A program made the translations under genes and the position numbers. DNA of 64,000 nucleotides from Macrosoma leucophasiata. Lineage: Eukaryota > Arthropoda > Insecta > Lepidoptera > Hedylidae. Below the pieces are notes generated by a model. The model was not told the origin of the DNA. It saw only the letters and a program-made list of their open reading frames with translations, and ran no database searches. The stretch lies in NCBI GenBank assembly GCA_036365455.1, contig JAWQUS010000004.1:2797501-2861500 (forward strand), written 5' to 3'. Shown here in pieces: positions 54,103-64,000 of the stretch (positions are counted from its first letter, which is position 1; each line of letters opens with the position of its first letter).

Positions 54103-54732
54103 CAGTGCTCAACAATAAATATTGGGTTTTTTTTTGCGGGAACCTTGAAAGAGGCGTGTGGTGGTCTTAATTTATTTCATTTTGTTGGTGTATTTTGGAG
54201 TTATATTTAGTAAAGTTGATGACATTTTGTTTGATATATGGTTATTACAGTGCCCGTGTATAGTGAAATAGAATAACAGTGCGAAAACACTTTTTCAGTT
54301 TGCCTCTAAAATGTCATTATAAATGTTCTAATAAAGTAGCCATCGCTTTATTAGCGAATTACTGACTGTGACGCTGACTGACTGACTGACTGATAATAAT
54401 TGATCGACTGACTCTTAATTTTACGCTGCTTATCCCGAATACGAAATATTTTTTACTTGACACTGGCAATACGGATAATGGCGATGTCATTACATTAAAA
54501 AAAAAAACAATAAATATTTTGAGACTTTGGCTTATTTCGGGTCTGTAGAGCGTTATCTCTTTCGCACCGTACCTATTTGACGTTTGTCAACCATTTTGAT
54601 CAAATTTTGACCAACACCGGACTGTCAGTGCTCACGTAGGCAGTGTGCAGCAGAAATAACGCTCTACGAAGTCGAAACGAGCCGATCCTCTCTTTCGTAG
54701 GCTCGATGTGCAATATTAATTGTCGAGTAGGT
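54103..54732 (+). mobile_element. TA-flanked MITE carrying a nested retroposon
   Basis: The left terminus CAGTGCTCAACAATAAATATT (54103-54123, in part) is cut by an insertion at 54124-54505. The MITE then resumes (GAGACTTTGGCTTATTTCGG ... CTCGATGTGCAATATTAATT). The insertion is flanked by AACAATAAATATT on both sides. Confidence 0.85.
54124..54505 (+). mobile_element. Family G poly(A) retroposon nested in the MITE
   Basis: GCGGGAACCTTGAAAGAGGC start, TTACAGTGCCCGTGTATAGT and GTAGCCATCGCTTTATTAGC inside, CTTGACACTGGCAATACGG and an A tail at the end. Target duplication AACAATAAATATT at 54111-54123 and 54506-54518. A second copy lies at 56476-57133. It has no ORF, so it is a SINE or LINE tail. 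Confidence 0.8.
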
Positions 54733-55087
54733 GTACAAACGTTCTGCGACTTATGATTAAGACAAAGTCAAAAATGACAAATAAAAATAGCTACATCAAA
54801 TACATTTTTTTTGCAATATCAAAATGTTCGCATTGTAAAAATGTCATCCTGTATATAAATATATGTTATCATTAGCTAAGAAACCGCCAGAAGCATCTTG
54901 TGGGTGATTTACATGGAATTAGAAACAATCGGTCAATACACCGACTGTAAACACGCACGGTGCACACGCAAGAGTCGCATTTTGATATTGTCTTGCTTTA
55001 CTTTTGTGATAGATAATGTTTTTTTTACTTTTCTTTTTATGTGACAGTGGCCAAATTTAGACAAATTCTTTTAGTCTGTTTTTTTAA

Positions 55088-55225
55088 ATGTAACGTAACG
55101 TAACTACATGCCTGTATACCCTGTATAGGGTAGGCAGAGGTAAATACATACATGTCATTCAATCATACATAGGTACCTAGTTACGTTTTGTCCCATGAGA
55201 TAGGGTCACTTCGACATCTTCGGGC
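55088..55225 (-). mobile_element. Family B SINE fragment, diverged
   Basis: AACGTAACTACATGCCTGTA to ACATCTTCGGGCACATTATC on the + strand; many changes. Confidence 0.6.
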
Positions 55226-55399
55226 ACATTATCATTTTTCGAAAAAACCACGAATATTAATTAAAATCTCTTGTTTTATTTCGGTATCTTATAGGTGTAA
55301 TTGATTCTTTAATTTATAAATTACATAGGACGTAAAAAGTGGTACTACAATCTAGAAACATTATTTTTGGTAGGTATAGATACATCTACTGTACTGGGA

Positions 55400-55590
55400 A
55401 ACATCCATTTTCTGGAAGTCTCCCAGTACCCCGGAGTTTGGTAATGTGCCCGGAGATGGCAACAGGTTCGCCAACTGTTACATGGGCCAAAACGTAACCG
55501 GCGAGTCGTGGGTGTTTGCATGTATAATTGAATGTATGCATTTACCTCTGCCTACCCCTTTGGGGATTACAGGCGTGAAGTTACGTTTTA
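55400..55590 (+). mobile_element. Family B SINE fragment
   Basis: CATTTTCTGGAAGTCTCCCAG to GGGATTACAGGCGTGAAGTT; lacks the head. Confidence 0.75.
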
Positions 55591-55854
55591 TAGATACATA
55601 TCACGAGGTCAATTGTGTATTTTTTTTAATAACCACTGTAAGTAGTTATACCGCAGTTATTAAATAAAGTGATGAATAATAAAATGGCTTGAGATCTGAA
55701 ACGTGGTCGTTGCCAACCACCAAACGGGGCATTTACCGTTATTAAGTGGTGCAGATATGGCTATCGTTTTTAAATATTTGAGCTTTTACAGTGACAGACT
55801 TAAAACCATATTTTTTTGAAAAAAAAAAATTGAAAAAAAACTCACCATCAAAAG

Positions 55855-55896
55855 TATATAAGAGAGTGCGTCCCAAATCTGCATTTTTACACTCAC
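55855..55896 (+). promoter_or_regulatory. TATA box and start region of the mini-gene
   Basis: TATATAAG at 55855-55862 lies about 31 nt before an initiator-like TACACTCACTCAG (55888-55900), the normal spacing for an insect RNA polymerase II promoter. Confidence 0.55.
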
Positions 55897-55929
55897 TCAG
55901 AAAAGACACAGTTTTTAATTTTTATAAAA

Positions 55930-56037
55930 ATGTTTAAACGGTTTGGAAGACGTTGGTATCGCTCGAAAGCTTGCTCAGTAGTGCTGTGCGGGGCTACAGA
56001 TTACTGCAGTGTAGTCGGCTGTGACAGCTCCCTATAG
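55930..56037 (+). CDS. Candidate mini-gene: 35-aa basic Cys-containing peptide
   Basis: ATG in an A-rich context (TATAAAAATG) about 40 nt after the predicted start site, 35 codons, TAG at 56035. The peptide begins with a basic, aromatic MFKRFGRRWYRSK and continues with ACSVVLCG, DYCSVVGC, giving four Cys in two spaced pairs, then DSSL. There is no signal peptide. An AATAAA at about 56147 would end a transcript of roughly 270 nt without introns. No family is recognised. The unusually good promoter/poly(A) framing is the reason for the call; the transcript could instead be non-coding. Confidence 0.45.
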   Translation: MFKRFGRRWYRSKACSVVLCGATDYCSVVGCDSSL

Positions 56038-56143
56038 AGATGATATTACCACCTCTTTTATTTGATGAATTTATATTTGATAAATCGATTAATTAAATAC
56101 ATTTATTTGAAATGAGCATTCTGTACGTTATTGTAATGATGTC

Positions 56144-56152
56144 ATAAATAAA
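56144..56152 (+). terminator. Poly(A) signal of the mini-gene
   Basis: CATAAATAAAG contains AATAAA about 110 nt after the 55930-56037 ORF. Confidence 0.5.
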
Positions 56153-56475
56153 GTTTAACATACTTACTTTGATTACTCAGTTATTAGAAATTCAGCAAAA
56201 ATAAAATTGTTAGTAACCACTTTAAAAATATAAGTGTTTAAAAATGTAAGTTTTAATTACTATGTAAATCTTTATTATTTTTTTATTTTATTATTATTTA
56301 TTTTCTGTTCTATATTTTGATCTGTACACCCCAAACCTACTCTTTTACATCTTTTCCTCTACCCAATGGTTGTCTGGTAGAGATCGCTAATCTAGCGATA
56401 AGGCCGCCTCTTGCATACTTTGTAACTCTATTGTGTATTTCTTTGTATTCTTTACTGGTGTACAATAAAGTGTAT

Positions 56476-57133
56476 TGTTTGAGAGTTTTGGCGGGAACCT
56501 TGAAAGAGGCGTATGGTGTATGTATCTTCACGCCAGGTCCCTAACGGGGTAGGCAGAGAGTGTAGAGCGCCAGACATCCCGGTTCTGACAAACCTCTCGT
56601 GCCTCGTCTACCTTCATCATTCTCTTCATACATGCACGCCGATTCCTAAGACTTTTGACACCACCATCAGACAGAACTCGACCTATTTGGTCATGGTAGG
56701 TCAGCCTTGGTCTTCCTGGGCCTCTGCAACCATCCACATTCGCATTGGATGGTTGCAGAGGCGTATGGTGCTCTTATTTTATTTCATTTCCTTGGTGTAT
56801 TTTTAAGTTATATTGAATAAAGTTGGTGGAAATTTGTTTGATATAGGTTTGTTACAGTGCCCGTGTCTAGTGAAATAGAATAACAGTGCGAAAACACGAC
56901 CTTTCAGGTTGCCTCCAAAACTTCATTGTAAATGTTCTGGTAAAGTAGCCATCGCTTATTCGAATAACTTGATTGTAACTCACTTGACTGACATATTATA
57001 CTTGATAACTTATATACTTGATACTTACATATTATACTTGATGACTATATTAAACTAACTTTTACGCTGCTTAAATAAATACGAAATATCGTTTTACTTG
57101 ACACTGGCAATATGAAATTAAAAAAAAAAAAAA
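56476..57133 (+). mobile_element. Family G retroposon with a nested LINE fragment
   Basis: Starts GAGAGTTTTGGCGGGAACCT, is interrupted at 56518-56751 and resumes GTGCTCTTATTTTATTTC to CTTGACACTGGCAATATG and an A tail. Short flanks of AGTGTATTGTTT / AGAGTATTGTTT type suggest its own target duplication. Confidence 0.75.
56518..56751 (-). mobile_element. LINE C-terminal fragment (RTE-like) nested in family G
   Basis: Flanked by AGAGGCGTATGGTG on both sides. On the minus strand a frame (56737-56528) reads GRPRLTYHDQIG, KSLRNRRACMKRMM and VDEAREVCQNRDVWRS, the kind of tail that ends RTE/L1-like pol proteins, then AYPVRD and a 3' end reading TAGGGACCTGGCGTGAAG. CCTCTGCAACCATCCA and its complement make a hairpin at the junction near 56722-56762. 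Confidence 0.7.
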
Positions 57134-57605
57134 AGAGTATTGTTTTTGTTGTATTTGCTTTGTTTCTTCTCGTATTCTACGGGGACGGTGAGGAGTGACT
57201 CCATAGTTTATTCTACATTTTAATTATCTATTAGAAATATTTCTACGACGAAAGCACGTGGAATTAATTTAAATTGAATTAAGATCAAAGAAAATACGTT
57301 TAGCAACATGTCTTGTATTAAAATTTAGAGCATATTTTGATTTCCACTTAGCCATTCAACTATAGAGTCATGCGCCGAACATTTAGTTTCACGTAATATA
57401 AGCAAATAGAGCCTATCTCAATATGTTTTATAGGTTATTCAATACTACTGCAACTAATTTCTTGCTGTTGCTATACGGTACTAACGTCAATAGTATCTAA
57501 TTTTATTACATAGATCACGAATCTTCATTGTTTTTTTACACACTTTGTTATTGAAACGTCAAATAATATACCTACTATGAGAACGATTCTGAGATAGACT
57601 TCTAA
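57134..57605. other. No gene seen
   Basis: AT-rich spacer. Confidence 0.4.
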
Positions 57606-57710
57606 AGGTAACTTCACGACTGTAATCCCCGTAGGGGTTGGCAGAGGTAAATGCATGCATTCAAGCATACATGCAAATACTCACGATTCGCCGGTTATGT
57701 TTTACAGCTT
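57606..57710 (-). mobile_element. Family B SINE fragment
   Basis: GGTAACTTCACGACTGTAAT to ACGATTCGCCGGTTATG, 3' third only. Confidence 0.7.
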
Positions 57711-57824
57711 ACAGACTTCGCAGGTTTTCATAAATCAAGTTTCAACAAATATTGACAAAATAACTCTTGTCCTAGGAAGAAAGACAAATGTGTAACAGTG
57801 GTGGTACACATTAAATAAAAAAAC

Positions 57825-58015
57825 TGGTTGCCTGTAAAGTCGGTTTTACGGGCGAAGATTTTACGTGACAACGTCTTTTTCTCGGTAGAAAGGCATTCGC
57901 CGGTCCGACAGGCCTCTCTCTCGTTCGGTGACTCATCGTTACGTTACCGGGCGTTACACTTTTTCATGAGTGACTCCGAGCCGCAACCTAATTTAAGACG
58001 TTGTCACGTCTAAAT
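57825..58015. mobile_element. Short element with inner inverted repeat
   Basis: ACGTGACAACGTCTT (57863-57877) and its exact complement (57995-58009) enclose GC-rich sequence with GAAAGGCATTCGCCGG and GACTCATCGTTACGTTACCG. MITE-like, class unknown. The + frame 57828-58013 is contained in the element. Confidence 0.55.
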
Positions 58016-58442
58016 GAATAAGTGCATCTAATCGAAACATTACCATTTAGCGGTAGATTGATTATGTAATGATAATAACTCGTAATCCCCGACACTAGAA
58101 CTCTGCCACTAGCAAACAATTACATTATTCGTGAACATGTGTTCAAAAGTGAAGAATTTCATTAAGAAAGATTAAAAAAAAATACATTATTTTAGGAAGG
58201 TAATAACATCTCTATAGAAATATTTTTAATCCGCGCCGGCATGCAGCCGCTCTCACATCTAATAATCGCTTAATATTCATACAAAACAGTATTATGGTAC
58301 AGTCGGGTACACTGTACGATTAATCCTTTTCCTTCGTGACTATACCCGTGTGATAATTCAAAGACTTGTTTAGAAAAAAGTTGTTACGCGATGTTACGTA
58401 TGTATGAATATTTGAATGTCGTATTGTTAGCTGATTTTTTTT

Positions 58443-59112
58443 GAATGAAGGAGCAAACAAGCATATAGTTTACATTATAATAATAATAATGGCAACCCAT
58501 TATACGTCCCACTGCTGGGCACGAGTCTCTCCCCTTTTTGGGGAGAGGCCTGGAGCTTACTCCACCACGCTGCTCCAATGCGGATTGGTGGAGGTGGGTG
58601 GGTTAGTGGCCAACCCGCTGTCGGATGTTTTCAAACCGCCCATTAGGCCCCCGACAAGGTTTAACGACTGCTATCCATCGATAGCAACCGGGACCGACGG
58701 CTTAACGTGCCCTCCGAAGCACGGAAACGCGCATTTAATTTGCCACTAGCGGTCCATCACACTACCCGACCGCGCCCGTAGTGCTTAACCAAGTAGATCG
58801 CTTACGATCTACACCAGCCGCTGGGCCATGCGCGCTTCCAGTTTACATTGATCTTAAGTAATTCTATAGCCTATAAATACCTACTTAAACCTGAGATTTC
58901 AATGTGATTCAGATGAGTTGTCACTCCTGATGCCTAAAGTATCATGCCTTTGTGCTGGAAATTATAGTTCCGTACATTTTCACAAGAACGGAATATGATA
59001 GTGCTGAACACTGCCATTTAGTGGCAAGTAGATTAGGTAATGCGGTGGTGCCTACATCCGCGAACTCCAGCGAAAAGATTTCCTTGTAGTCTACGGAACT
59101 CTAACAAAACTA
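58443..59112 (-). repeat. Family A repeat split by a family E SINE
   Basis: Minus-strand family A starts AGCAAACAAGCATATAGTTT (58452), is cut at 58477, and resumes at 58840 with AGTTTACATTGATCTTAAG through to CGCGAACTCCAGCG. The E insertion explains the gap. Confidence 0.8.
58477..58839 (-). mobile_element. Family E SINE with 5S rRNA-like head
   Basis: Target duplication AGTTTACATT (58467-58476 and 58840-58849). The 5S-like head lies at about 58745-58815 on the minus strand (GGTTAAGCACTACGGGCGCG). The tail is a TAA microsatellite at 58477. The spurious frame 58441-58749 is inside it. Confidence 0.85.
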
Positions 59113-59398
59113 TTTTTTTTATATCAAGAAAATGGCAAACAAGCTTGCAGTTCACATTGATGTTAAGTGATGACTGCAGCCTATAGACCCACACAAAGAC
59201 CAGAGGTCAAAATGCAGATGCGTTAATTGCCACCAGTGATACCTTCGTTATTATGTCTCTATGATTAGTTATTACGGGGCCATACATTACCTTACCATCT
59301 ATTCGGAACAGGACAGTGCTCAACACTGCCATTTAGCGGCAGATAAAATAGGTAATGCGCCCTCGAGCTCCTACACTGGACCTCTACCACCGGTAATA
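59113..59398 (-). repeat. Family A repeats
   Basis: Minus-strand copy beginning GGCAAACAAGCTTGCAGTTC (59131), diverged in its second half (AGGACAGTGCTCAACACTGC, CTCTACCACCGGTAA). Confidence 0.75.
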
Positions 59399-59444
59399 CG
59401 ATGCCGTATCTATCCGCAATGTCAAAAAATCCTAAAAAAAAAAC

Positions 59445-59642
59445 GCTTATACTCACAGCCCTCCAGTAGGTATAAACCTGTGTCGTGGGTGCCGTTGTAC
59501 ATATGCAACACATACAGAAACACCCAGACCCGAAACAAATACCTGTAGGCCATACAAATATTTGTCCCGGTGCGGGGATCGAACCCGCGACCCTTCGAAT
59601 CAAACGGTCATCTCACACCGCTGGACTAACCGGGTCGTCAAA
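59445..59642 (-). mobile_element. Family C tRNA-like SINE
   Basis: Minus strand. The tRNA-like head is at 59570-59640 (+ strand GCGGGGATCGAACCCGCGAC), and the 3' end is near ACGCTTATACTCACAGCCC. Confidence 0.8.
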
Positions 59643-59647
59643 ACTTC

Positions 59648-60484
59648 TAGGTTAAGATCCCACTGCAGATTCATTTCGTTCATCCAGATATGCTGCAAGC
59701 CTTATTTCTACGCATATTTATATTCCTGAGAATATATATCAACTAGGTCTCCTTTCAGTATTTGGCCGCAAGTATTTTCAATTTAATTATTTTATCTTTA
59801 ACAGTCAGCAACTTTTATTTGCGGCCGATTTAATTTGGCTCCCGTATATTATTATCTTAATGAGGAGAAAAAAATATCTTTAATTTGATATATAAATAAA
59901 TAATACATGTAGGTACGTTATGGACGTAAAAACTTATCGAGGCGGAGCTAAAATATGTGGGGGCGGCCAAGTGCGCAACGGCAGCCATGATTTTTCAGAT
60001 ACTTTATAGGTACGTATGACCGTGAAATTGACGAAAGTTTATTGAAAAAAACGGGAAAAAAAATATTGATTACGTGCTCTGTTGAACTGTTCGACATGGT
60101 GCCACCGTCTCTTTTCCTACACCGTACTACCCGCCGAAGAGAGAAGTTCCACCCTCACCGACTAGACACCTGGCCATGTTCAACGGTGCGGTTCTCACGT
60201 TCGTTTTTTCCCAGAACGTGTAAATTGTGGAATGAGCTTCCCTCTGAGGTGTTCCCTCGGTGCTACAATATGGGGTTCTTCAAAAATGGCGTCAAAAGAG
60301 TCCTTCAGGGCTGGCAGCGCGTTGGCAACGGACGGACGTCTTCTCTTTGTCCGGAGTCCCACATAACCCACCCCTCTCCCCAAGGGTGGGTATGCGTAAC
60401 GCATTTTCCCCTGATAAATAAAAAAAAAAAGGTTCGCAGCATATCTGGATGAATGAAATGATTCTGCAGTGGGATCCTAACCTA
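59648..60484. mobile_element. TIR element (about 840 bp) with LINE fragment inside
   Basis: Arms 59648-59703 and 60429-60484 are inverted copies (TAGGTTAAGATCCCACTGCA, TTCATCCAGATATGCTGC) with about 4 mismatches in 56. No transposase. The LINE fragment at 60040-60430 fills the right half. Confidence 0.65.
60040..60430 (+). mobile_element. LINE C-terminal fragment (Jockey/CR1-like pol end)
   Basis: The frame 60042-60452 reads RREKFHPHRLDTWP, STVRFSRSFFPRTCKLWNEL and PSEVFPRCYNMGFFKNGVKR. The RFSRSF-PR-LWN-LP-VFP-Y-FK pattern is the usual C-terminus of Jockey/CR1-like reverse transcriptase ORFs in Lepidoptera. An A run ends it at about 60420-60430. No RT core. Confidence 0.75.
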
Positions 60485-60519
60485 TACGGAGCGTATACTG
60501 AATACGCTGAGCACAACTT

Positions 60520-60805
60520 TTACTGGTGGTAGGGCTCCAGTGACGGAGCTCGCGGACCGCATTACCTAATATACTTGCCGCTAAATGGTAGTGTTCAGCA
60601 CTATCGTGTTCCGGTCAGGTGGTAATGTACGCCCCTGTAATTTCCGGCACAGAGTCATAACATCTTAGGCCTCAGGAGTGGCAACGCATCTGCATTTTGA
60701 CCTTGGTCTTTGTGTGGGTGTCTATAGGCTGCAGTCATCACTTAACATCAATGTGAACAGAACGTTTGTTTGCCATTTCCATATTTAAAAAAAAAAACAA
60801 CTCCT
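60520..60805 (+). mobile_element. Family A repeat, full length
   Basis: TTACTGGTGGTAGGGCTCCA to TTTGTTTGCCATTTCCATA and an A tail; lacks the CGTAGGCACC block. Confidence 0.8.
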
Positions 60806-61609
60806 ATAAACTACTCATTTTAAAACTATCCGAGTACAGATAAGTGTTTAATTAAACTTTCTTGATTGAAATCAAGTTTTGTAATTGTTTATGAAATTAA
60901 TAGGTATATGCGTTAAAAAATCATGTCCAAACTTTTACTATTTACTAAGGTATGCGCAGAGTCCATGAAGTGTAATCAATTAATTATAATTATAGCACTT
61001 ATATTTGCCTCTAATTCGTGTGAATTTTTACTGACGATTTTAATGTAGGTCATATTTTTCTAGTAAGTAAACTTGATTTCACCCATTAATCCATGTTATA
61101 TTTTTAATTAGCGCAGTGGTTCTCAACATGTGGTTCGCTGATCACAGGCATCCCAAAGCCCGTGTTAATAAACAGATCTCAGATATTAGATCACGTTTGT
61201 CTTTACTAAAGGGGATCAGAATACCGTGTTATGGGACTGCAGGTGCAAAACAACAAGCCCGAAATTTCTGTGACAGAAGCAAAATAATTTGGACTAAGTT
61301 TTAATAATAGGGTATATTTTTCGCAATAACACATGCGAGTGAAAGTAAAGGAAATTAAAGGAAAAATAGGAATAAAAAAATTATTTCGATCGTGGATCGA
61401 ACTAGCACAGCCTGAAACACAGGTTCAACTTAGTTTAGGTACGAATACAAACCATCCCTTATTTTATTTAGTTAAGTTTCATGTATATCTTCTTTGTGAT
61501 CTATTTCAAAAATAAACAATTTTTATTTTATTTTATTTATAGCAACCTTGGCCTATTCACTTTACTACCAACTTTACTTTGGTATATTATTTTCGTTTGT
61601 GTCGAATGG
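60806..61609. other. No gene confirmed
   Basis: AT-rich. The frames at 61116-61304 and 61333-61515 are short, end in AT-rich sequence and have no splice or domain support. Confidence 0.4.
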
Positions 61610-61614
61610 TTTTT

Positions 61615-61905
61615 TTATGTAAGTAATGGGAGTGGTAAACAAGCATGCAGTTCACATTGATGTTAAGTGATGACTGCAGCCTATAGACACCCACACAAAG
61701 GCCAGATGTGAGGGTAGATGCGTTACCACACCTGAGGCCTAAGGTGTTATGCCTCCATGCCGCAAATTACAGGGCCGTACATTACCACCTGACCGAAACA
61801 CGATAGTGCTCAACACTACCATTTAGCGGCAAGTATATTAAGTAATGCGGTGGTGCCTCCGCCCTCGAGCTCCGTCACTAGAGCTCTGCCACCAGTATTA
61901 GGTAT
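61615..61905 (-). mobile_element. Family A repeat, full length
   Basis: Minus-strand copy from GGTAAACAAGCATGCAGTTC to CACTAGAGCTCTGCCACCAG. Confidence 0.8.
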
Positions 61906-62251
61906 TTGCCTTTGTGTAGAATGGATAATAATATTAATCTACATTGAACTGTTCAGTTGACGACTGGGGAAAATCCTGGTTGTCGCCCTTCACCAGTTGT
62001 GAAGAATATTTTTTCGTTACACTGTACCGGCAATATAACTTAAAGGTATAACACGGCCAAGTACTTTAGTGTGAAGAACAAGCTAAAAAAGTAGGACTTA
62101 GCTTCCCACTATTTTTAACCGAGTTCAAAAAAAACGAGAAGGGTCTCAATTCGGCTGGTATATTTTTTTATATATATATATTTTTTATTATATTTTTTAT
62201 TATATAATTTAATATATTTTCAAATGTAGAAGACTCTAGACTAAGTAAGTC

Positions 62252-62598
62252 TAAACTGCCTCAGTAGCGTAGTGGTAGCAGGCCACTACTACTACGCTGC
62301 GGGTCCTGGGTTCGATTCCCGGGTCGGAGACTATCAGACATAACGGTTCAAATTCCTTTATCTCTGGTTCTATTGGGATTTTTCCATTTTCTGGATGTTT
62401 CCCAGTACCTCGAAGTTTGGTAATGTGCCCGGAGATGGCAACAGGTTCGCCACCTGTTTACATGGGCTAAAACGTAACCGGCGAGTCGTGGGTGTTTGCA
62501 TGTAGGTATGCTTGAATGCATGCATTTACCTCTGCCGGTAGGCAGAAGGGGTACCTTCGGGGATTACAGGCGTGACGTTAGGTTACGTTTTTACGTAG
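62252..62598 (+). mobile_element. Family B tRNA-like SINE
   Basis: Head CTGCCTCAGTAGCGTAGTGG and B box GGGTTCGATTCCCGG (62309-62323), full body, end GGGATTACAGGCGTGACGTT. A short inverted duplication near 62535 (CTGCCGGTAGGCAGAAGG) distinguishes this copy. Confidence 0.85.
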
Positions 62599-62884
62599 AA
62601 AACTCTTCCACTCCACTCCTTCCTAGATCTTATCCAACTCTTTATCTGTTGGAAAGTTGTAATCATTTGAGTAAGTAATATCATTAATTATTTAATATTT
62701 TTTATTTATTGCGTTACATACTTTTGCAATTAAAAAGATTGTTGTATTAGTTATAAATTTATGTAAATATGTTTGGTGGCCAACACGGAATAAGTTATCC
62801 ATTCTGTGGTAGCCAAGCTATGAGATGACTATGAAAATATTTTAAGAAATTTTTATTCTGTTATAAAAAATTGCTAGTAGTAAC

Positions 62885-63215
62885 TAACTGTCCCCGCGAC
62901 TTCGACCGCGTGAGAATTTATGATTGTTCAGTATCTATCTACGCGGACGAAGTCGTGGGCGAAGCTAGTATAAAAGTAGCCTAAGTTACTCCTTATTACA
63001 TCAGCTATCTGCCAGTGAAAGTCCCGTCAAAATCGGTCCAGCCGTTTCCAAGATTAGCCCCGCCAAACAGACAGACAGACAGACAAAAATTGAAAAAAAA
63101 ATGTTGTTTTGGTATAATAATATGTACCGTGTATACATACATATGCATTTAGTAAAGAGCTATTATTTTTATATTACAGACAGACACTCCAATTTTATTT
63201 ATTTGTATAGATTCA
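62885..63215 (-). mobile_element. Helitron-like repeat with two inverted ends
   Basis: Reverse-orientation relative of 40040-40259: AACTGTCCCCGCGACTTCGA, then GACGAAGTCGTGGGCGAAGC-TAG at 62948-62969, then CTGCCAGTGAAAGTCCCGTC and a (CAGA)n run near 63068-63084. Confidence 0.55.
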
Positions 63216-63919
63216 TGACATTTCTCTTTACCAGTACTACTAACCACTTACTGTTGTAGAGAGTGAAGTAGTAAGTAGAGTATTAATTTATTGAGCATAG
63301 ATTAAACATACCCTTATACTAATATGTAGATAGAATGTCATCTGTCGGGAGTATTGGACAATAAGTACCAATGAAGGTGCTTCGCTTGTGCTTCGGTCCA
63401 TTCTGTTAACAGTGTATCACAAGTTAACTAGATGGCGCTGCGTAAAGGTGATAGTACGTCTCTAGATGGCACTAGGTTACGTAGTATTTGTATTATTTTG
63501 TACCTATACTCTTTGGTTCCTATCTTCATACGCATCTTTGTAACTTTGTAACAATAGGTACGTGATAAAAGTAAGTGTTCGGAGAAAGTTTTTATAAAAG
63601 AAAAAAAAAATAGACAGTTGCGCAAACAATACTTATCTGCTAATTAAATATTTTAAGAAAACTAAACGATCATAAATAAATATTAATATTATTAACCTTC
63701 CCTATGTAAGCCTTATGGCACTTGACATAACGGTCACTCGATTTAACAGGATAACAGGTAGCTCGATAGATAGCATAGGTAGGTATCTACCTACGTACGC
63801 GCTGCAAATAAAGTTTTAAACAAATGAATCGGTAGGAATCACAGGTCACAGAGTACTATAATACACAGAGTACTACTCGTATAATACATTGGTAGGAATT
63901 GATGATAGAATTTTCTTTT
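63216..63919. other. No gene seen
   Basis: AT-rich spacer; no exon or named repeat identified. Confidence 0.4.
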
Positions 63920-64000
63920 TTATGTCATGGAAGTGGCATACAAGCATGCAGTTTACATTGATGTTAAGTAATGACTGCAGCTTATAGACACCCACAAAAA
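63920..64000 (-). repeat. Family A repeat, cut by the window end
   Basis: TTTTATGTCATGGAAGTGGC, CAAGCATGCAGTTTACATTG and CTTATAGACACCCAC are the first 80 bp of a minus-strand copy that continues outside. Confidence 0.8.

Noticed and set aside
56528..56737. Host gene on the minus strand (GRPRLTYHDQIG frame)
   Set aside because: Short, flanked by a target duplication inside another repeat, and typical of a LINE pol C-terminus.
59292..59603. 103-codon antisense frame
   Set aside because: Runs across family A and family C repeats.
60042..60452. 136-codon host gene
   Set aside because: C-terminal LINE pol pattern followed by an A tail; no start context or upstream RT.

Overview
The window is nuclear DNA from an animal. 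It is AT-rich, has GT-AG spliced genes separated by long introns, and is packed with short tRNA-like and 5S-like retroposons, Tc1-like MITEs, Helitron-like termini and LINE tails of the kinds common in moth and butterfly genomes. An insect, most probably a lepidopteran, is the best reading; the species cannot be named from the sequence.

Layout. From 1 to about 15.99 kb there are only repeats and AT-rich spacer, and no exon could be defended. From 15,997 to 26,102 (+) runs a gene of at least six exons for a secreted chitin-binding protein. It has one six-cysteine peritrophin/CBM14 domain set between long Pro/Thr-rich, low-complexity stretches, and is of CPAP1 type. Its first coding exon lies upstream and was not found. 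A 5'-truncated, internally deleted LINE fills the first visible intron and stops within about 20 bp of the next splice acceptor. From 26.6 to 32.1 kb (-), convergent with that gene, are two loci that each encode two micropeptides of 36-50 aa. All four share M-[IF]-C-x14-C-[FG]-P; I do not recognise the family. A solo LTR (28.2-29.5 kb) sits between the loci. At 33.3-35.3 kb (+) is a complete three-exon gene for a secreted, Ala-rich coiled-coil protein resembling insect DUF745 proteins. At 36.1-37.2 kb (-) is the main exon of a secreted, basic, Pro/Tyr-rich protein with repeated YGPP/YGEPP motifs. From 37 to 64 kb there are almost only nested repeats, apart from one candidate intronless mini-gene at 55.86-56.15 kb with a TATA box, a 35-codon Cys-containing ORF and a poly(A) signal.

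How the parts relate. Three of the protein genes look extracellular (chitin-binding, coiled-coil, YGPP-rich), which would fit a matrix or cuticle neighbourhood, but shared regulation is not shown. The repeats form several families, named here A (about 270 bp, poly(A)-ended, about 25 copies), B, C and D (tRNA-like heads), E (5S rRNA-like head), a TA-flanked MITE, Helitron-like CTAG-ended elements, and tails of at least four LINEs. Several insertions show target-site duplications that can be read directly and let the order of insertion be worked out.

The least familiar material is the micropeptide family (26.6-31.3 kb), the mini-gene at 55.9 kb, and the tRNA-like D repeats, which inserted as inverted composites.
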